64,000 nt of DNA from SMWN01 sp965221455 (lineage in GTDB: Bacteria; Pseudomonadota; Gammaproteobacteria; Eutrophobiales; Eutrophobiaceae). Within the stretch, counting starts at the first letter, position 1; each line of letters starts with the position of its first letter. The stretch lies in contig OZ244890.1 in the NCBI GenBank assembly GCA_965221455.1, forward strand, positions 248,001 to 312,000. Direction: 5' to 3'. The position numbers and the translations under genes were made by a program. The notes under the pieces are model-generated. The model saw nothing but the letters and a program-made list of their open reading frames with translations. It did not search any database and was not told the origin of the DNA. Below are positions 17,763 through 26,623 of the stretch, piece after piece.

Positions 17763-17782
17763 ATGCTGGTATGCACCAGCAT
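17763..17782. repeat. Palindromic repeat unit
   Basis: ATGCTGGT (17763-17770) and ACCAGCAT (17775-17782) are perfect inverted copies around the loop ATGC. The form resembles the mosaic intergenic palindromes of many proteobacteria in which the right arm is followed by GACGA, as here. Confidence 0.45.
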
Positions 17783-17905
17783 GACGATAGTCTGCTGGGT
17801 TCTGGTCGCTCCGGACTCCATGTCCTCTTGCGACATTTCCTACATCCTGCAGGTCGCATTCACCAGAATGACGAAGAGTAATAAACCGCTTATAGGTGCG
17901 GGAGG

Positions 17906-19363
17906 CTACTGCTTATACAACCACTGCAAAATCTCATCCTGCACATGTGTTCCAATCCAATTCTGAACACCGGCATGATTTTGCAATGAGACAACAATTA
18001 AATCCTTGTTACTCCCTGTTTTAACATACCCTGCCATTGCTCTTACATTGTTTAACAAACCTGTTTTAATTCTTATTTTTCCTGCCGGTATAATTCCATC
18101 CAGTCTACGCCGTACTGTCCCATCCACCCCGACCATAGGCAGTGATGCCATAAACTCTGGTTGATAAGGACTGTTATATGCATGCTCTAATATCTTGCCC
18201 ATGGTCATTGCTGATACTCTTGCACTACGTGACAAACCTGCGCCATTATCCAGCAACAGATCCGGGGCAGGAATGCCGATAGAATGCAGCCATTCACTAA
18301 TCGCAACACGTCCCATAGCTTTACTGGCTATATTGCGTTTGTCTAATGACATTTGTTTTTCTTTGGCCAATGTTAGTAACAATTGTCTTGCCATTACATT
18401 GTTACTATATTTGTTGATATGCGTGATAATTTCACTTAGTGGTTCCGACGACGCTACATAGTATGGTTTGTTTTTATTAATGGTGGTTTTACTTACTGTT
18501 CCCGTAATTGTGCCACCCATACTTTCCCATAGAGACTTGAATACGCCATAAACATACTTCTCATTCGAGATTACACTCCGAAGCAATTGATGGGATCCAC
18601 AACTATGCGGATAATCTCCAGAAAATGTAACTGATGCATGACTGCTATAATGCACGATATTTTGCTTTATACGATGATGTTCACCCTTACATTTACCTGT
18701 TACTGATCTGACATTATTATTAATTTCCACGGTTGCTGACGGCGGATCAGCATAAATATGTATTCTGTTTTTTTGTGGAATAAAATTAAACTGATGCACA
18801 CTGAAATTAACTAATGCCGCATCAGGAAATGTGTTGTACGCCCGGTAAGGTCTTTTATCAAAATCCCCGGTGGTACCAAGTTCCTCTGCAAAATCTCCGG
18901 CATCAACCAATAAATTACCCTTGATATGCTGCAAACCTTTTGCCCGTAATGTAAACAATATATGCCAAAAAGCCTCTTTGACCAGAAATGGATCGCCACC
19001 ACCTTGCATCATCAGATTTCCATTTAATGTGTTACCGGAAAGTTTGCCATCAAGATAAAAACGAGTTTGCCATGTATAGGTAGGACCAAGCATGTGCAGA
19101 CCCGCATAAGTGGTAATAACCTTGATGGTGGACGCAGGGTTACGGGGAATATCGCTATTGAGCATAATCAATGGCTGTTGTCCATTGACTTCTTTAATGT
19201 AGAGACTCAACGAACTTGCGGGGAGTTTGTGCTTTTTTAGTGCTTGTTGAACTGCAGTCGGCAGTTTACTCAGATCTGTGCTTTCTGTACTGAACACAGA
19301 GTGACTCGATATCATCATTGCCAGAAGGAATATAGCAGGTAGTATTACATGGGAAATCTTCAT
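17906..19363 (-). CDS. dacB: D-alanyl-D-alanine carboxypeptidase/endopeptidase, PBP4 type
   Basis: 485 residues (E. coli DacB 477). A signal peptide is followed by an S13 peptidase domain: SxxK is S78-TI-K81, SxN is SNN in KYSNNVMARQ, and KTG is in RIKTGLLNNVRAMAGY. A long insertion of about 160 residues between the first two motifs is typical of PBP4. It hydrolyses D-Ala-D-Ala and the D-Ala-mDAP crosslink in the periplasm. It stands alone, between the repeat cluster and the end of the ribosomal block. Confidence 0.93.
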   Translation of the reverse strand: MKISHVILPAIFLLAMMISSHSVFSTESTDLSKLPTAVQQALKKHKLPASSLSLYIKEVNGQQPLIMLNSDIPRNPASTIKVITTYAGLHMLGPTYTWQTRFYLDGKLSGNTLNGNLMMQGGGDPFLVKEAFWHILFTLRAKGLQHIKGNLLVDAGDFAEELGTTGDFDKRPYRAYNTFPDAALVNFSVHQFNFIPQKNRIHIYADPPSATVEINNNVRSVTGKCKGEHHRIKQNIVHYSSHASVTFSGDYPHSCGSHQLLRSVISNEKYVYGVFKSLWESMGGTITGTVSKTTINKNKPYYVASSEPLSEIITHINKYSNNVMARQLLLTLAKEKQMSLDKRNIASKAMGRVAISEWLHSIGIPAPDLLLDNGAGLSRSARVSAMTMGKILEHAYNSPYQPEFMASLPMVGVDGTVRRRLDGIIPAGKIRIKTGLLNNVRAMAGYVKTGSNKDLIVVSLQNHAGVQNWIGTHVQDEILQWLYKQ

Positions 19364-19633
19364 ATTATTTGATTGTCACACGTGGCCGGAAACAAGGCTT
19401 AGCACTTAATAAATATCTGAATCAAACCACTTCGGGATCTGTTATAAACGTAACACTTGTTATTCTATTGGTTAGAAGGATCCCGACCGCATACACGTCC
19501 ACGTCCAACCCTGCTCTTTCGTATCCGAACACTTATGCATACGACCGCTATTGATGGAGGAAATGTTGAAAATGCGGAAACAATTCTACACATCCACGGA
19601 CCCGTGACATAGTAGTACATCCTATACATAAAA
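19364..19633. other. Intergenic region upstream of dacB
   Basis: About 270 bases with no gene I can support. It must carry the dacB promoter on the minus strand, but no clear hexamer pair stands out. It contains an inverted repeat, CGGGATC (19433-19439) with GATCCCG (19479-19485), enclosing the smaller dyad TAACA-CT-TGTTA (19451-19462). These could fold as one structured element in the dacB leader. Confidence 0.4.
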
Positions 19634-19650
19634 ATCGGGCATTGCCCGAT
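19634..19650 (-). terminator. Intrinsic terminator after rplQ
   Basis: On the minus strand ATCGGGC, loop AAT and GCCCGAT are followed directly by a T run (TTTTTAT). A textbook rho-independent terminator 28 bases after the rplQ stop, closing the 32-kb ribosomal/transcription block. Confidence 0.85.
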
Positions 19651-19678
19651 TCCCGATAATATCAAAACTAATGCTGGT

Positions 19679-20080
19679 TCAACCTTCTGCAGTAACAACG
19701 TTCTCTGTATTAATATCACCAACGGAGTTCCCTATCAGTTCGACAATTGCCATAGGCGCCTTATCTCCTGAACGGAAGCCACACTTCAGGATACGTAAAT
19801 ATCCCCCTGGGCGTTCTTTATATCTTGGTCCTAGTTCATCGAACAATTTAGTTACAACGGTCCTGTCACGTAGACGCGAAAAGGCCAATCGACGCTTGGC
19901 TACAGAGTCTATCTTTGCCATGGTAATAAGTGGCTCTGCCACACGACGCAACTCTTTAGCCTTGGGTAAGGTTGTTTCGATAATTTCGTATCGCATCAGT
20001 GACACCGCCATATTTCTAAACATAGCCTTACGGTGTGCGCTATTGCGATTTAGCCGTCTTCCGATTTTACGATGTCGCAT
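19679..20080 (-). CDS. rplQ: 50S ribosomal protein L17
   Basis: 133 residues. Recognised from MRHRKIGRRLNRNSAHRKAM at the N-terminus and TLPKAKELRRVAEPLIT. L17 binds 23S rRNA on the solvent face near the exit tunnel. Its ATG directly follows the rpoA stop, and it is the last gene of the alpha operon, with a terminator just beyond. The tail is slightly longer than in E. coli (127). Confidence 0.98.
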   Translation of the reverse strand: MRHRKIGRRLNRNSAHRKAMFRNMAVSLMRYEIIETTLPKAKELRRVAEPLITMAKIDSVAKRRLAFSRLRDRTVVTKLFDELGPRYKERPGGYLRILKCGFRSGDKAPMAIVELIGNSVGDINTENVVTAEG

Positions 20081-21109
20081 TTAATTTCTCTCCAACAACG
20101 CTCCAATAGAAGCTGCTGATGTTTCTCTTTTATCAACCAAACTCTGTGGTGGCCAGTTTTCCAGACGCATTCCCAGGGAAAGGCCTCGAGATGCCAAAAC
20201 ATCCTTAATCTCAGTCAGTGACTTTTTACCTAAATTAGGCGTTTTTAATAACTCAACTTCTGTCCGCTGAATTAAATCACCGATATAATAAATGCTCTCT
20301 GCTTTCAAACAATTCGCTGAGCGTACCGTTAGTTCTAAATCATCGACTGGACGCAGTAGCGTAGGATCGACTTCAGGTTCTTTTGCAGCGCTTGCCTCAA
20401 TGGCTTCTTCTGCTTCCAAATCAACAAATACGGCCAGTTGACTACGCAGAATACCCGCAGCCTCGCGTACTGCATCTTCAGGGTCCATGGTACCATTGGT
20501 GACAATTTCAAGTACTAATTTATCTAAATTGGTACGTTGTTCGACACGTGCACTCTGTACATCATAGGCAACACGCCGGATGGGACTAAATGATGCATCT
20601 AGCTTGAGCTTACCAATTACTTGCTCCTCTTCATCACCACCAACAACCACTGGCCGATAACCACGTCCCCTAACGACTTTGATACGCATGCTCAACTCAC
20701 CTGCTTTGGTCAAATTAGCGATAACATGATCGGGATTCGCTATTTCAACATCATGATCCACTGTTATATCACTGGCCTTTACTTCACCAGAGCTGCTTTT
20801 TTTCAAAATTAATATCGCTTCATCCCTGGAATGCATAGTAATTGCCAAACTTTTAAGGTTTAGAAGAAGATCGGTAACATCTTCCTGTACACCTTCAATG
20901 ATCGTGTATTCATGTAAGACGTTATCAATCTCAACTTCAGTAACCGCACAACCCGGCATTGATGAAAGTAATACACGGCGAAGTGCATTACCTAATGTAT
21001 GACCAAAACCCCTGTCAAGCGGCTCAATTGTAATCTTGGCACTGAATTCATTGACTGGATCTACGTCAACCAGACGCGGTTTTAATATTTCACTAAATGC
21101 TGCTGACAT
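20081..21109 (-). CDS. rpoA: RNA polymerase alpha subunit
   Basis: 342 residues, somewhat longer than E. coli (329). The N-terminal dimerisation/assembly domain has GFGHTLGNALRRVLLSSMPG; the C-terminal domain, which reads UP elements and activators, has the LKTPNLGKKSLTEIKDVL segment and ends with an extra ~20 residues (ETSAASIGALLERN). An acidic linker rich in Glu and Ala joins the two. It lies 42 bases after rpsD. Confidence 0.98.
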   Translation of the reverse strand: MSAAFSEILKPRLVDVDPVNEFSAKITIEPLDRGFGHTLGNALRRVLLSSMPGCAVTEVEIDNVLHEYTIIEGVQEDVTDLLLNLKSLAITMHSRDEAILILKKSSSGEVKASDITVDHDVEIANPDHVIANLTKAGELSMRIKVVRGRGYRPVVVGGDEEEQVIGKLKLDASFSPIRRVAYDVQSARVEQRTNLDKLVLEIVTNGTMDPEDAVREAAGILRSQLAVFVDLEAEEAIEASAAKEPEVDPTLLRPVDDLELTVRSANCLKAESIYYIGDLIQRTEVELLKTPNLGKKSLTEIKDVLASRGLSLGMRLENWPPQSLVDKRETSAASIGALLERN

Positions 21110-21151
21110 AATGTATGTTCCTATCCTTTCACTTAAATTATTGGCGCTTAA

Positions 21152-21772
21152 CTACTTGGAGTAAAGTTCAACTACGAGCTGCTCGTTAATTTCAGCGGGT
21201 AATTCGCTACGCTCCGGGACCGACCTGAGAGTCCCTTCCATTGCTTCGGGATTTACATCTAGCCACTCAGGGAATGTCAACTGTTCCGCGATTGTAAGAG
21301 AGTCCCGGATCCGAACCTGTTTCCTGCTTTTCTCACGAACTGAAATAACATCCGATGCACTTAGCTGATAAGACGGAATATTAACGCTCTTACCATTCAC
21401 CAATATGGATTTATGGTTGACTAATTGTCGTGCTTCATTTCGCGTCACACCAAAACCCATCCTATAGACGACATTATCCAGGCGGCACTCAAGAATACTC
21501 AAGAGATTCTCACCAGTGGATCCTTTACGTCTAGCAGCTTCTTTGTAGTAAGAACGGAACTGTTTTTCTAAAATGCCATACATTCGACGTAGCTTCTGTT
21601 TTTCTCGCAACTGCAATGCATAATCCGATAACCGTTTAGGGCGCGTGCCCTTATCACCCGGAATTTTGTCGATCTGACATTTAGAGTCAACGGGCCTGGC
21701 TCTACTCTTCAAAAAAAGATCTGTACCTTCACGCCTGATCAATTTACATTTTGGTCCTAAATATCGTGCCAT
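21152..21772 (-). CDS. rpsD: 30S ribosomal protein S4
   Basis: 206 residues, exactly the E. coli length. Begins with MARYLGPKCKLIRREG and carries the S4 RNA-binding domain with LDNVVYRMGFGVTRNEARQL. S4 nucleates 30S assembly, and in E. coli it represses the alpha operon by binding the rpsM leader. It sits 19 bases after rpsK. Confidence 0.98.
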   Translation of the reverse strand: MARYLGPKCKLIRREGTDLFLKSRARPVDSKCQIDKIPGDKGTRPKRLSDYALQLREKQKLRRMYGILEKQFRSYYKEAARRKGSTGENLLSILECRLDNVVYRMGFGVTRNEARQLVNHKSILVNGKSVNIPSYQLSASDVISVREKSRKQVRIRDSLTIAEQLTFPEWLDVNPEAMEGTLRSVPERSELPAEINEQLVVELYSK

Positions 21773-21791
21773 AATTTTTACTCCATTCGCC

Positions 21792-22181
21792 TCATACTCG
21801 ACGCTTTTTCGGCGGACGACAACCGTTATGCGGAATAGGGGTCACGTCAGTAATGTTCACAATTTTGAAACCAACAGAATTCAACGCTCGAACAGCAGAT
21901 TCTCTGCCCGGACCCGGTCCTTTAATAAATACTTCTAGATTCTTCATACCAAATTCTAATGCCGATTCTCCGGCTTTTTGTGACGCAATCTGGGCGGCAA
22001 AGGGGGTACTTTTACGTGAACCGCGGAAACCACTACCGCCAGCGGTCGCCCATGACAGCGTATTACCCTGTCGATCCGTGATTGTGATAATAGTATTGTT
22101 AAATGAAGCATGAATGTGGGCTAAGCCGTCTATCACAGTTCTTTTAACTTTCTTTCGACCTTTAGTGCCTGGAGTTGCCAT
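21792..22181 (-). CDS. rpsK: 30S ribosomal protein S11
   Basis: 129 residues, E. coli length. Identified from AHIHASFNNTIITITDRQGN and the C-terminal TPIPHNGCRPPKKRRV. It is part of the 30S platform near the mRNA exit. It follows rpsM by 20 bases. Confidence 0.98.
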   Translation of the reverse strand: MATPGTKGRKKVKRTVIDGLAHIHASFNNTIITITDRQGNTLSWATAGGSGFRGSRKSTPFAAQIASQKAGESALEFGMKNLEVFIKGPGPGRESAVRALNSVGFKIVNITDVTPIPHNGCRPPKKRRV

Positions 22182-22201
22182 ATTTTTTAACCTTTTACTG
22201 G

Positions 22202-22558
22202 TTATTTCTTAATTAGTTTGCGTGGCCCTTTACGCGTCCTCGCATTTGTTCGCGTTCTTTGGCCTCTGAGAGGTAAACCTTTACGATGACGAATACCTCG
22301 ATAACAACCAAGATCCATCAATCTCTTAATATTCATTGATACTTCGCGCCTGAGATCACCTTCCACTTCATACTTGGTTATTTCAGAACGCACCTTATCT
22401 AAATCACCTTCAGTCAATTCCCTGACTTTGATATCTGCCTTCAGACCTGTTACATTACATACACTTCGAGAACGCGCATTTCCAATACCATAGACATGGG
22501 TCAAAGCGACACCCAGATGTTTATTGTCGGGTATATTTACACCAGCTATGCGTGCCAT
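22202..22558 (-). CDS. rpsM: 30S ribosomal protein S13
   Basis: 118 residues, E. coli length. Starts MARIAGVNIPDNKHL and ends with the basic tail GQRTRTNARTRKGPRKLIKK. S13 sits in the 30S head, contacts the P-site tRNA and forms bridges with the 50S. It is the first gene of the alpha group, 44 bases after rpmJ. Confidence 0.98.
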   Translation of the reverse strand: MARIAGVNIPDNKHLGVALTHVYGIGNARSRSVCNVTGLKADIKVRELTEGDLDKVRSEITKYEVEGDLRREVSMNIKRLMDLGCYRGIRHRKGLPLRGQRTRTNARTRKGPRKLIKK

Positions 22559-22602
22559 TTATTCATTTCTCCAGTTACTCTCTCAACGCTAAAATTAAAA
22601 TT

Positions 22603-22716
22603 TTAACCCTGCCGCTGCTTATGTCTGAGGTCAGAACATATAACGCGAACAACGCCTTTACGGCGCACGATTTTACAATTACGACAAATCTTTTTTACGG
22701 ATGCTCTTACTTTCAC
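22603..22716 (-). CDS. rpmJ: 50S ribosomal protein L36
   Basis: A 37-residue gene. It begins with GTG at 22716 and reads KVRASVKKICRNCKIVRR, then VICSDLRHKQRQG, ending with TAA at 22603-22605. The Cys-x2-Cys and later Cys and His form the zinc ribbon of the zinc-binding L36 paralogue. The placement between secY (29 bases upstream) and rpsM is the standard gammaproteobacterial order. Confidence 0.95.
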   Translation of the reverse strand: MKVRASVKKICRNCKIVRRKGVVRVICSDLRHKQRQG

Positions 22717-22745
22717 CTTTAATTCTCCAACTATCTTTCGATGGA

Positions 22746-24095
22746 TTATCTTTTATTACCATGCTTCTTCAAATTGGCTTTCTTTAACAAAGAATCATAT
22801 TGATGAGACATCAAATGAGCCTGTACCTGAGACATAAAATCCATAACAACAACTACAATAATCAGTAATGATGTACCTCCAAAATAGAAAGGTACATTAA
22901 ATTTCACAATCAAAAATTCAGGTAGCAAACACACCGCAGTGATATATACAGCACCCGCCAATGTTAATTTAGTTAATACATTATCAAGATATGCCGCTGT
23001 TTGTTCACCTGGTCTAATACCCGGAATAAAAGCGCCGGATTTTTTCAAATTATCAGCCGTTTCTTTTGGGTCGAAAACGATGGCTGTGTAGAAGAAACAG
23101 AAAAATATAATCCCCACAGCGTACATCAATACATAAATCGGTTGTCCCGGTGACATCATTGTCGATAAATCCTGTAACCAACGCATGCCTTCACTTTGGC
23201 CAAACCAACCAGCGATGGTTGATGGAAATAAAATCAAACTGGAAGCAAATATCGGTGGAATCACGCCCGACATATTCAGCTTCAGCGGCAAATGACTGGA
23301 TTGTCCCGCATATTGCTTACGTCCAACCATCTTCTTTGCATAGTTGATGGTAATTCTCCGTTGGCCTCTTTCTACAAATACAACAAACCCCGTGACCACA
23401 ATAGCCAATGCAAATAGTGCAAACAAAGCCAGCAAGTGTAACTCCCCTGTTCTGGACAACTCAATGGTTCCTCCAACTGCTGACGGTAGTCCCGCAACAA
23501 TACCGGCAAAAATAATCATGGAAATACCATTACCAATACCGCGCTCAGTAATTTGTTCGCCCAACCACATTAGAAACAATGTCCCCGTCACCAGTGTCGT
23601 CACTGCAGTTACTTTAAATCCGACACCGGGATCCATCACCACTGCTAATCCAGCTGCTTGCTGGCCTTCCAGCAAAGTAGCTACACCAAATGCCTGAAAT
23701 GTCGCCAGCAAAACTGTGCCATAACGCGTGTACTGAGTAATCTTGCGCTTGCCTGCCTCACCACCCTCTTTCTTCAGCTGTTTTAACCTTGGTTCTATTA
23801 CAGTTAACAACTGCATAATAATAGCGGCTGAAATATAAGGCATAATACCCAAGGCAATGACAGATAATCTTTGCAAGGCTCCACCTGAAAACATGTTAAA
23901 CATATCCAGTATGGTACCGCTTTGCTGCTCAAACATTGCTGCCAGCGCATTCGGATTTATCCCTGGTACGGGAATAAACGAACACACTCTGAAAATAAAT
24001 AACGCTGTCAAGAGAAAAAATAATCGCTGACGCAACTCTTTCAATTTTCCTGGCCCGGAAACACTCCCGGGAATCGCTGGGGTAGATATCGCCAT
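22746..24095 (-). CDS. secY: Preprotein translocase channel subunit SecY
   Basis: 449 residues, ten transmembrane helices. SecY forms the protein-conducting channel with SecE (encoded at 49.5-49.9 kb) and SecG. Seen here: FRVCSFIPVPGI in the first helix region, GIGNGISMIIFAGI, and the cytoplasmic loop GMRWLQDL to FDPKETADNLKKSGAFIPGI. Its ATG directly abuts the rplO stop, typical of the spc operon. Confidence 0.98.
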   Translation of the reverse strand: MAISTPAIPGSVSGPGKLKELRQRLFFLLTALFIFRVCSFIPVPGINPNALAAMFEQQSGTILDMFNMFSGGALQRLSVIALGIMPYISAAIIMQLLTVIEPRLKQLKKEGGEAGKRKITQYTRYGTVLLATFQAFGVATLLEGQQAAGLAVVMDPGVGFKVTAVTTLVTGTLFLMWLGEQITERGIGNGISMIIFAGIVAGLPSAVGGTIELSRTGELHLLALFALFALAIVVTGFVVFVERGQRRITINYAKKMVGRKQYAGQSSHLPLKLNMSGVIPPIFASSLILFPSTIAGWFGQSEGMRWLQDLSTMMSPGQPIYVLMYAVGIIFFCFFYTAIVFDPKETADNLKKSGAFIPGIRPGEQTAAYLDNVLTKLTLAGAVYITAVCLLPEFLIVKFNVPFYFGGTSLLIIVVVVMDFMSQVQAHLMSHQYDSLLKKANLKKHGNKR

Positions 24096-24533
24096 TTAAT
24101 CCTCTAAAACTTTTCCACCAACAGCTTCAATCGCTACGCGAGCACCTTTCGTTGTTCCTAGTCCTTTTACAGAAACTGCTTTTTCAATCTTGCCTGAATC
24201 AATCACTTTCACACGCCTGATATTCTTTGAAATTAAACCAGCAGACAACAAGGCATCCAGGTCAACTACTTCAGCATTGACCTTGGCCAACTCCTGTAAA
24301 CGCACCTCCGCAACCATAGATGCAACACGCGAACTAAAACCAATTTTGGGGAGACGACGTTGCAATGGCATCTGTCCACCTTCAAAACCTACTTTATGGT
24401 AACCACCTTTTCTTGACTTCTGGCCTTTATGTCCACGACCACACGTCTTACCTAAACCACAACCTATACCTCTACCAACTCTTTTAGCCACCGGTTTTGA
24501 TCCTGCTTGTGGTTTTAATGTATTGAGTCGCAT
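24096..24533 (-). CDS. rplO: 50S ribosomal protein L15
   Basis: 145 residues (E. coli 144). The glycine-rich N-terminal extension (KRVGRGIGCGLGKTCGRGHK) that threads into 23S rRNA and the C-terminal KGARVAIEAVGGKV are clear. Begins two bases after rpmD and ends against secY. Confidence 0.98.
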   Translation of the reverse strand: MRLNTLKPQAGSKPVAKRVGRGIGCGLGKTCGRGHKGQKSRKGGYHKVGFEGGQMPLQRRLPKIGFSSRVASMVAEVRLQELAKVNAEVVDLDALLSAGLISKNIRRVKVIDSGKIEKAVSVKGLGTTKGARVAIEAVGGKVLED

Positions 24534-24535
24534 TA

Positions 24536-24724
24536 TTACGCTTTCTCAATGGTCAATAAATAATTGGCCTTGTTTACCATGCCACGATTTTCCGGTGTAT
24601 CTTCAACCGTGACGGTTTGTCCGATACGGCGCAAACCCAAGCCTTTAACACAAGCTTTGTGAGAAGCTATGCGCTTGTTGGTACTGTGCCTTAGGGTAAC
24701 GTTTATTAGTTTTTTCTTTGCCAT
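24536..24724 (-). CDS. rpmD: 50S ribosomal protein L30
   Basis: 62 residues from the ATG at 24724 (MAKKKLINVTL). A longer in-frame extension upstream overlaps rpsE and is not part of L30. The motif GLRRIGQTVTVEDTPENRGM is diagnostic. It starts seven bases after the rpsE stop. Confidence 0.97.
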   Translation of the reverse strand: MAKKKLINVTLRHSTNKRIASHKACVKGLGLRRIGQTVTVEDTPENRGMVNKANYLLTIEKA

Positions 24725-24731
24725 GTCTAGT

Positions 24732-25238
24732 CTAACCCAGTATTTCCTCAACTGATTTGCCGCGTTTAGCCGCAATCTTTTCCGGTGATGCAATGGTCCT
24801 CAATGCGTTCATCGTTGCATGAACAACATTGATTGGGTTTGTTGATCCAATCGACTTGGCCAATACATTATGCACACCTGAAACTTCAAAAACCGCACGC
24901 ATAGGACCGCCGGCAATTATTCCAGTACCTTCTGAAGCTGGCTGCATGTAAACTTTTGCCGCACCATGCGTACCCGTAATTGAATAATGTAAAGTGCTTT
25001 CGTTCAAAGCGACCAACACCATGTTTTTACGTGCATTTTCCATCGCTTTTTGAATTGCAATCGGCACCTCTTTAGCCTTACCACGTCCAAAGCCGACCCT
25101 GCCATTACCATCTCCAACAACGGTCAGTGCAGTAAAACCGAATTGTCGACCACCCTTGACTACTTTAGCGACGCGATTAACGTGAACCAACTTTTCCAGA
25201 AGATTTTCGTTTCCTGTAATTGAATCAGTGACAATCAT
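24732..25238 (-). CDS. rpsE: 30S ribosomal protein S5
   Basis: 168 residues (E. coli 167). The double-stranded-RNA-like N-terminal domain has VVKGGRQFGFTALTVVGDGNG, and the C-terminal domain has the EGTGIIAGGPMRAVFEVSG motif. S5 lies at the mRNA entry channel and takes part in decoding fidelity. It is 12 bases after rplR. Confidence 0.98.
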   Translation of the reverse strand: MIVTDSITGNENLLEKLVHVNRVAKVVKGGRQFGFTALTVVGDGNGRVGFGRGKAKEVPIAIQKAMENARKNMVLVALNESTLHYSITGTHGAAKVYMQPASEGTGIIAGGPMRAVFEVSGVHNVLAKSIGSTNPINVVHATMNALRTIASPEKIAAKRGKSVEEILG

Positions 25239-25250
25239 TTATTAAAACCT

Positions 25251-25607
25251 CTAGAATTCCAAGCCTTGTTCACGAGCGGCATCAGCCAATGCCTTAATCC
25301 GCCCGTGATATTTAAACCCGGAACGATCAAAAGCTACCTGAGTCAGTCCTGCTTGCTTTGCACGTTCGCCCAGTTTTTTACCTACAATAACAGCCGCATC
25401 AATGTTTCCGCTATATCTAACCTCGCCTTTAATCTCTTTATCCAAGGTCGAAGCACTGACCAGAACTCCAGAGCCATCTGCTGCGATCACCTGTGCATAA
25501 AGATGTTTCGGTGTCCTGTGAACACACAAACGATTGGTGCCTTTTCTCCTAATATGAGTTCTGGTATGCGTCGCCCGTTTTATTCTTGCTTGTTTTTTAC
25601 TTTTCAT
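25251..25607 (-). CDS. rplR: 50S ribosomal protein L18
   Basis: 118 residues. Recognised from RRKGTNRLCVHRTPKHLYAQ and the C-terminal FDRSGFKYHGRIKALADAAREQGL. L18 binds 5S rRNA with L5. A 66-base gap to rplF upstream is the largest inside the spc group. Confidence 0.98.
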   Translation of the reverse strand: MKSKKQARIKRATHTRTHIRRKGTNRLCVHRTPKHLYAQVIAADGSGVLVSASTLDKEIKGEVRYSGNIDAAVIVGKKLGERAKQAGLTQVAFDRSGFKYHGRIKALADAAREQGLEF

Positions 25608-25673
25608 TGCCCAGTTCTATTTATCTTACCTTCGAGTTTAGTCATAACACCACTCCCTCCGAGATTTTTCTCG

Positions 25674-26207
25674 TCAAGTTTTCTTGGCCTCTTTGCGGAT
25701 AATATTCTCTTCCGCATAGCGCACACCCTTGCCTTTATAGGGTTCAGGTGGCCTATAAGACCTAATATTTGCTGCTACTTGACCCACTTGCTGCTTATCC
25801 AAGCCTCTAATCACAATCTCAGTTTGAGTCGGCGTTTCAATGCTGATTCCTGCAGGAATTTCAAATTTAACAGGATGTGAAAAACCCAGGTTCAAATCCA
25901 GCACTTTTCCCTGCACTTGAGCACGATAACCCACGCCGACAATCGTTAGTTTGCGTTCATGACCAACAGAGACACCCGTGACAATATTCTGTAGCAATGC
26001 GCGTGTCGTCCCCGCCAATGCACTGGCCGATTTTGAATCATCATCCATTGACATCTTTAACCAGCTACCTTCCCGGGTGACACTTACCAAAGGATGCAAG
26101 CGATGTTGCAGTTGTCCCTTATTACCCTTTATCGTAACCGTACTTTCGGCAAGACTGAATTCAACACCAGGAGGCAACTCGACGGGATTATTTGCTACTC
26201 GCGACAT
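25674..26207 (-). CDS. rplF: 50S ribosomal protein L6
   Basis: 177 residues, E. coli length. Starts MSRVANNPVELPPGV, with the duplicated L6 fold and the C-terminal RSYRPPEPYKGKGVRYAEE segment that touches the sarcin-ricin loop region. It starts 13 bases after rpsH. Confidence 0.98.
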   Translation of the reverse strand: MSRVANNPVELPPGVEFSLAESTVTIKGNKGQLQHRLHPLVSVTREGSWLKMSMDDDSKSASALAGTTRALLQNIVTGVSVGHERKLTIVGVGYRAQVQGKVLDLNLGFSHPVKFEIPAGISIETPTQTEIVIRGLDKQQVGQVAANIRSYRPPEPYKGKGVRYAEENIIRKEAKKT

Positions 26208-26220
26208 TGTTTTAACCTAC

Positions 26221-26613
26221 CTAAGAAACAACACATAACACTTCACCGCCGATACCCTGAGCACGAGCGCTTCTATCTGTCATCACACCTTTTGAGGTGG
26301 AGACAATGGCGACACCTAAACCACCAATTACCCTCGGCAGTTCATTTTTTGATCGGTATCTTCTAACACTTGGACAACTAAATCGACTTAACATTTCAAT
26401 GACAGGCTTGGCTTCGAAATACTTTAACTCAATGGTAAGTATTTTCTTAACATCGCCTTCCACCGAATATTTTAAGATATAACCTTCCTGCCGCAGAATC
26501 TCCGCCACTGAAACCTTAAGATTGGACGAAGGCATACTGACTGATGCCCTGGCTCTGGCTAGATTATTCCTGATTCGTGTCAACATATCAGCCAACGGAT
26601 CTTGCATGCTCAT
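26221..26613 (-). CDS. rpsH: 30S ribosomal protein S8
   Basis: 130 residues from the ATG at 26613 (MSMQDPLADMLTRIRN), matching E. coli exactly in length. A longer in-frame extension runs back into rpsN and is ignored. S8 organises the central domain of 16S rRNA, and in E. coli it represses the spc operon by binding near the rplE start. Confidence 0.98.
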   Translation of the reverse strand: MSMQDPLADMLTRIRNNLARARASVSMPSSNLKVSVAEILRQEGYILKYSVEGDVKKILTIELKYFEAKPVIEMLSRFSCPSVRRYRSKNELPRVIGGLGVAIVSTSKGVMTDRSARAQGIGGEVLCVVS

Positions 26614-26623
26614 AATCTTTTTC

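Larger units (their letters stand above)
17470..17905. repeat. Intergenic cluster of inverted repeats
   Basis: 436 bases without a credible gene, packed with palindromic units: 17611-17625, 17651-17686, 17686-17704 and 17763-17782. A further half-similar unit ends near 17872, because ACCAGCATGACGA at 17775-17787 is echoed by ACCAGAATGACGA at 17860-17872. The arrangement looks like dispersed extragenic repeats of the REP/BIME sort, which are usually multicopy in a genome. The copy number cannot be tested in this window. Confidence 0.6.

Noticed and set aside
19369..19722. Small open frames between dacB and rplQ
   Set aside because: They have no start signals or recognisable similarity and overlap the rplQ terminator or coding region.
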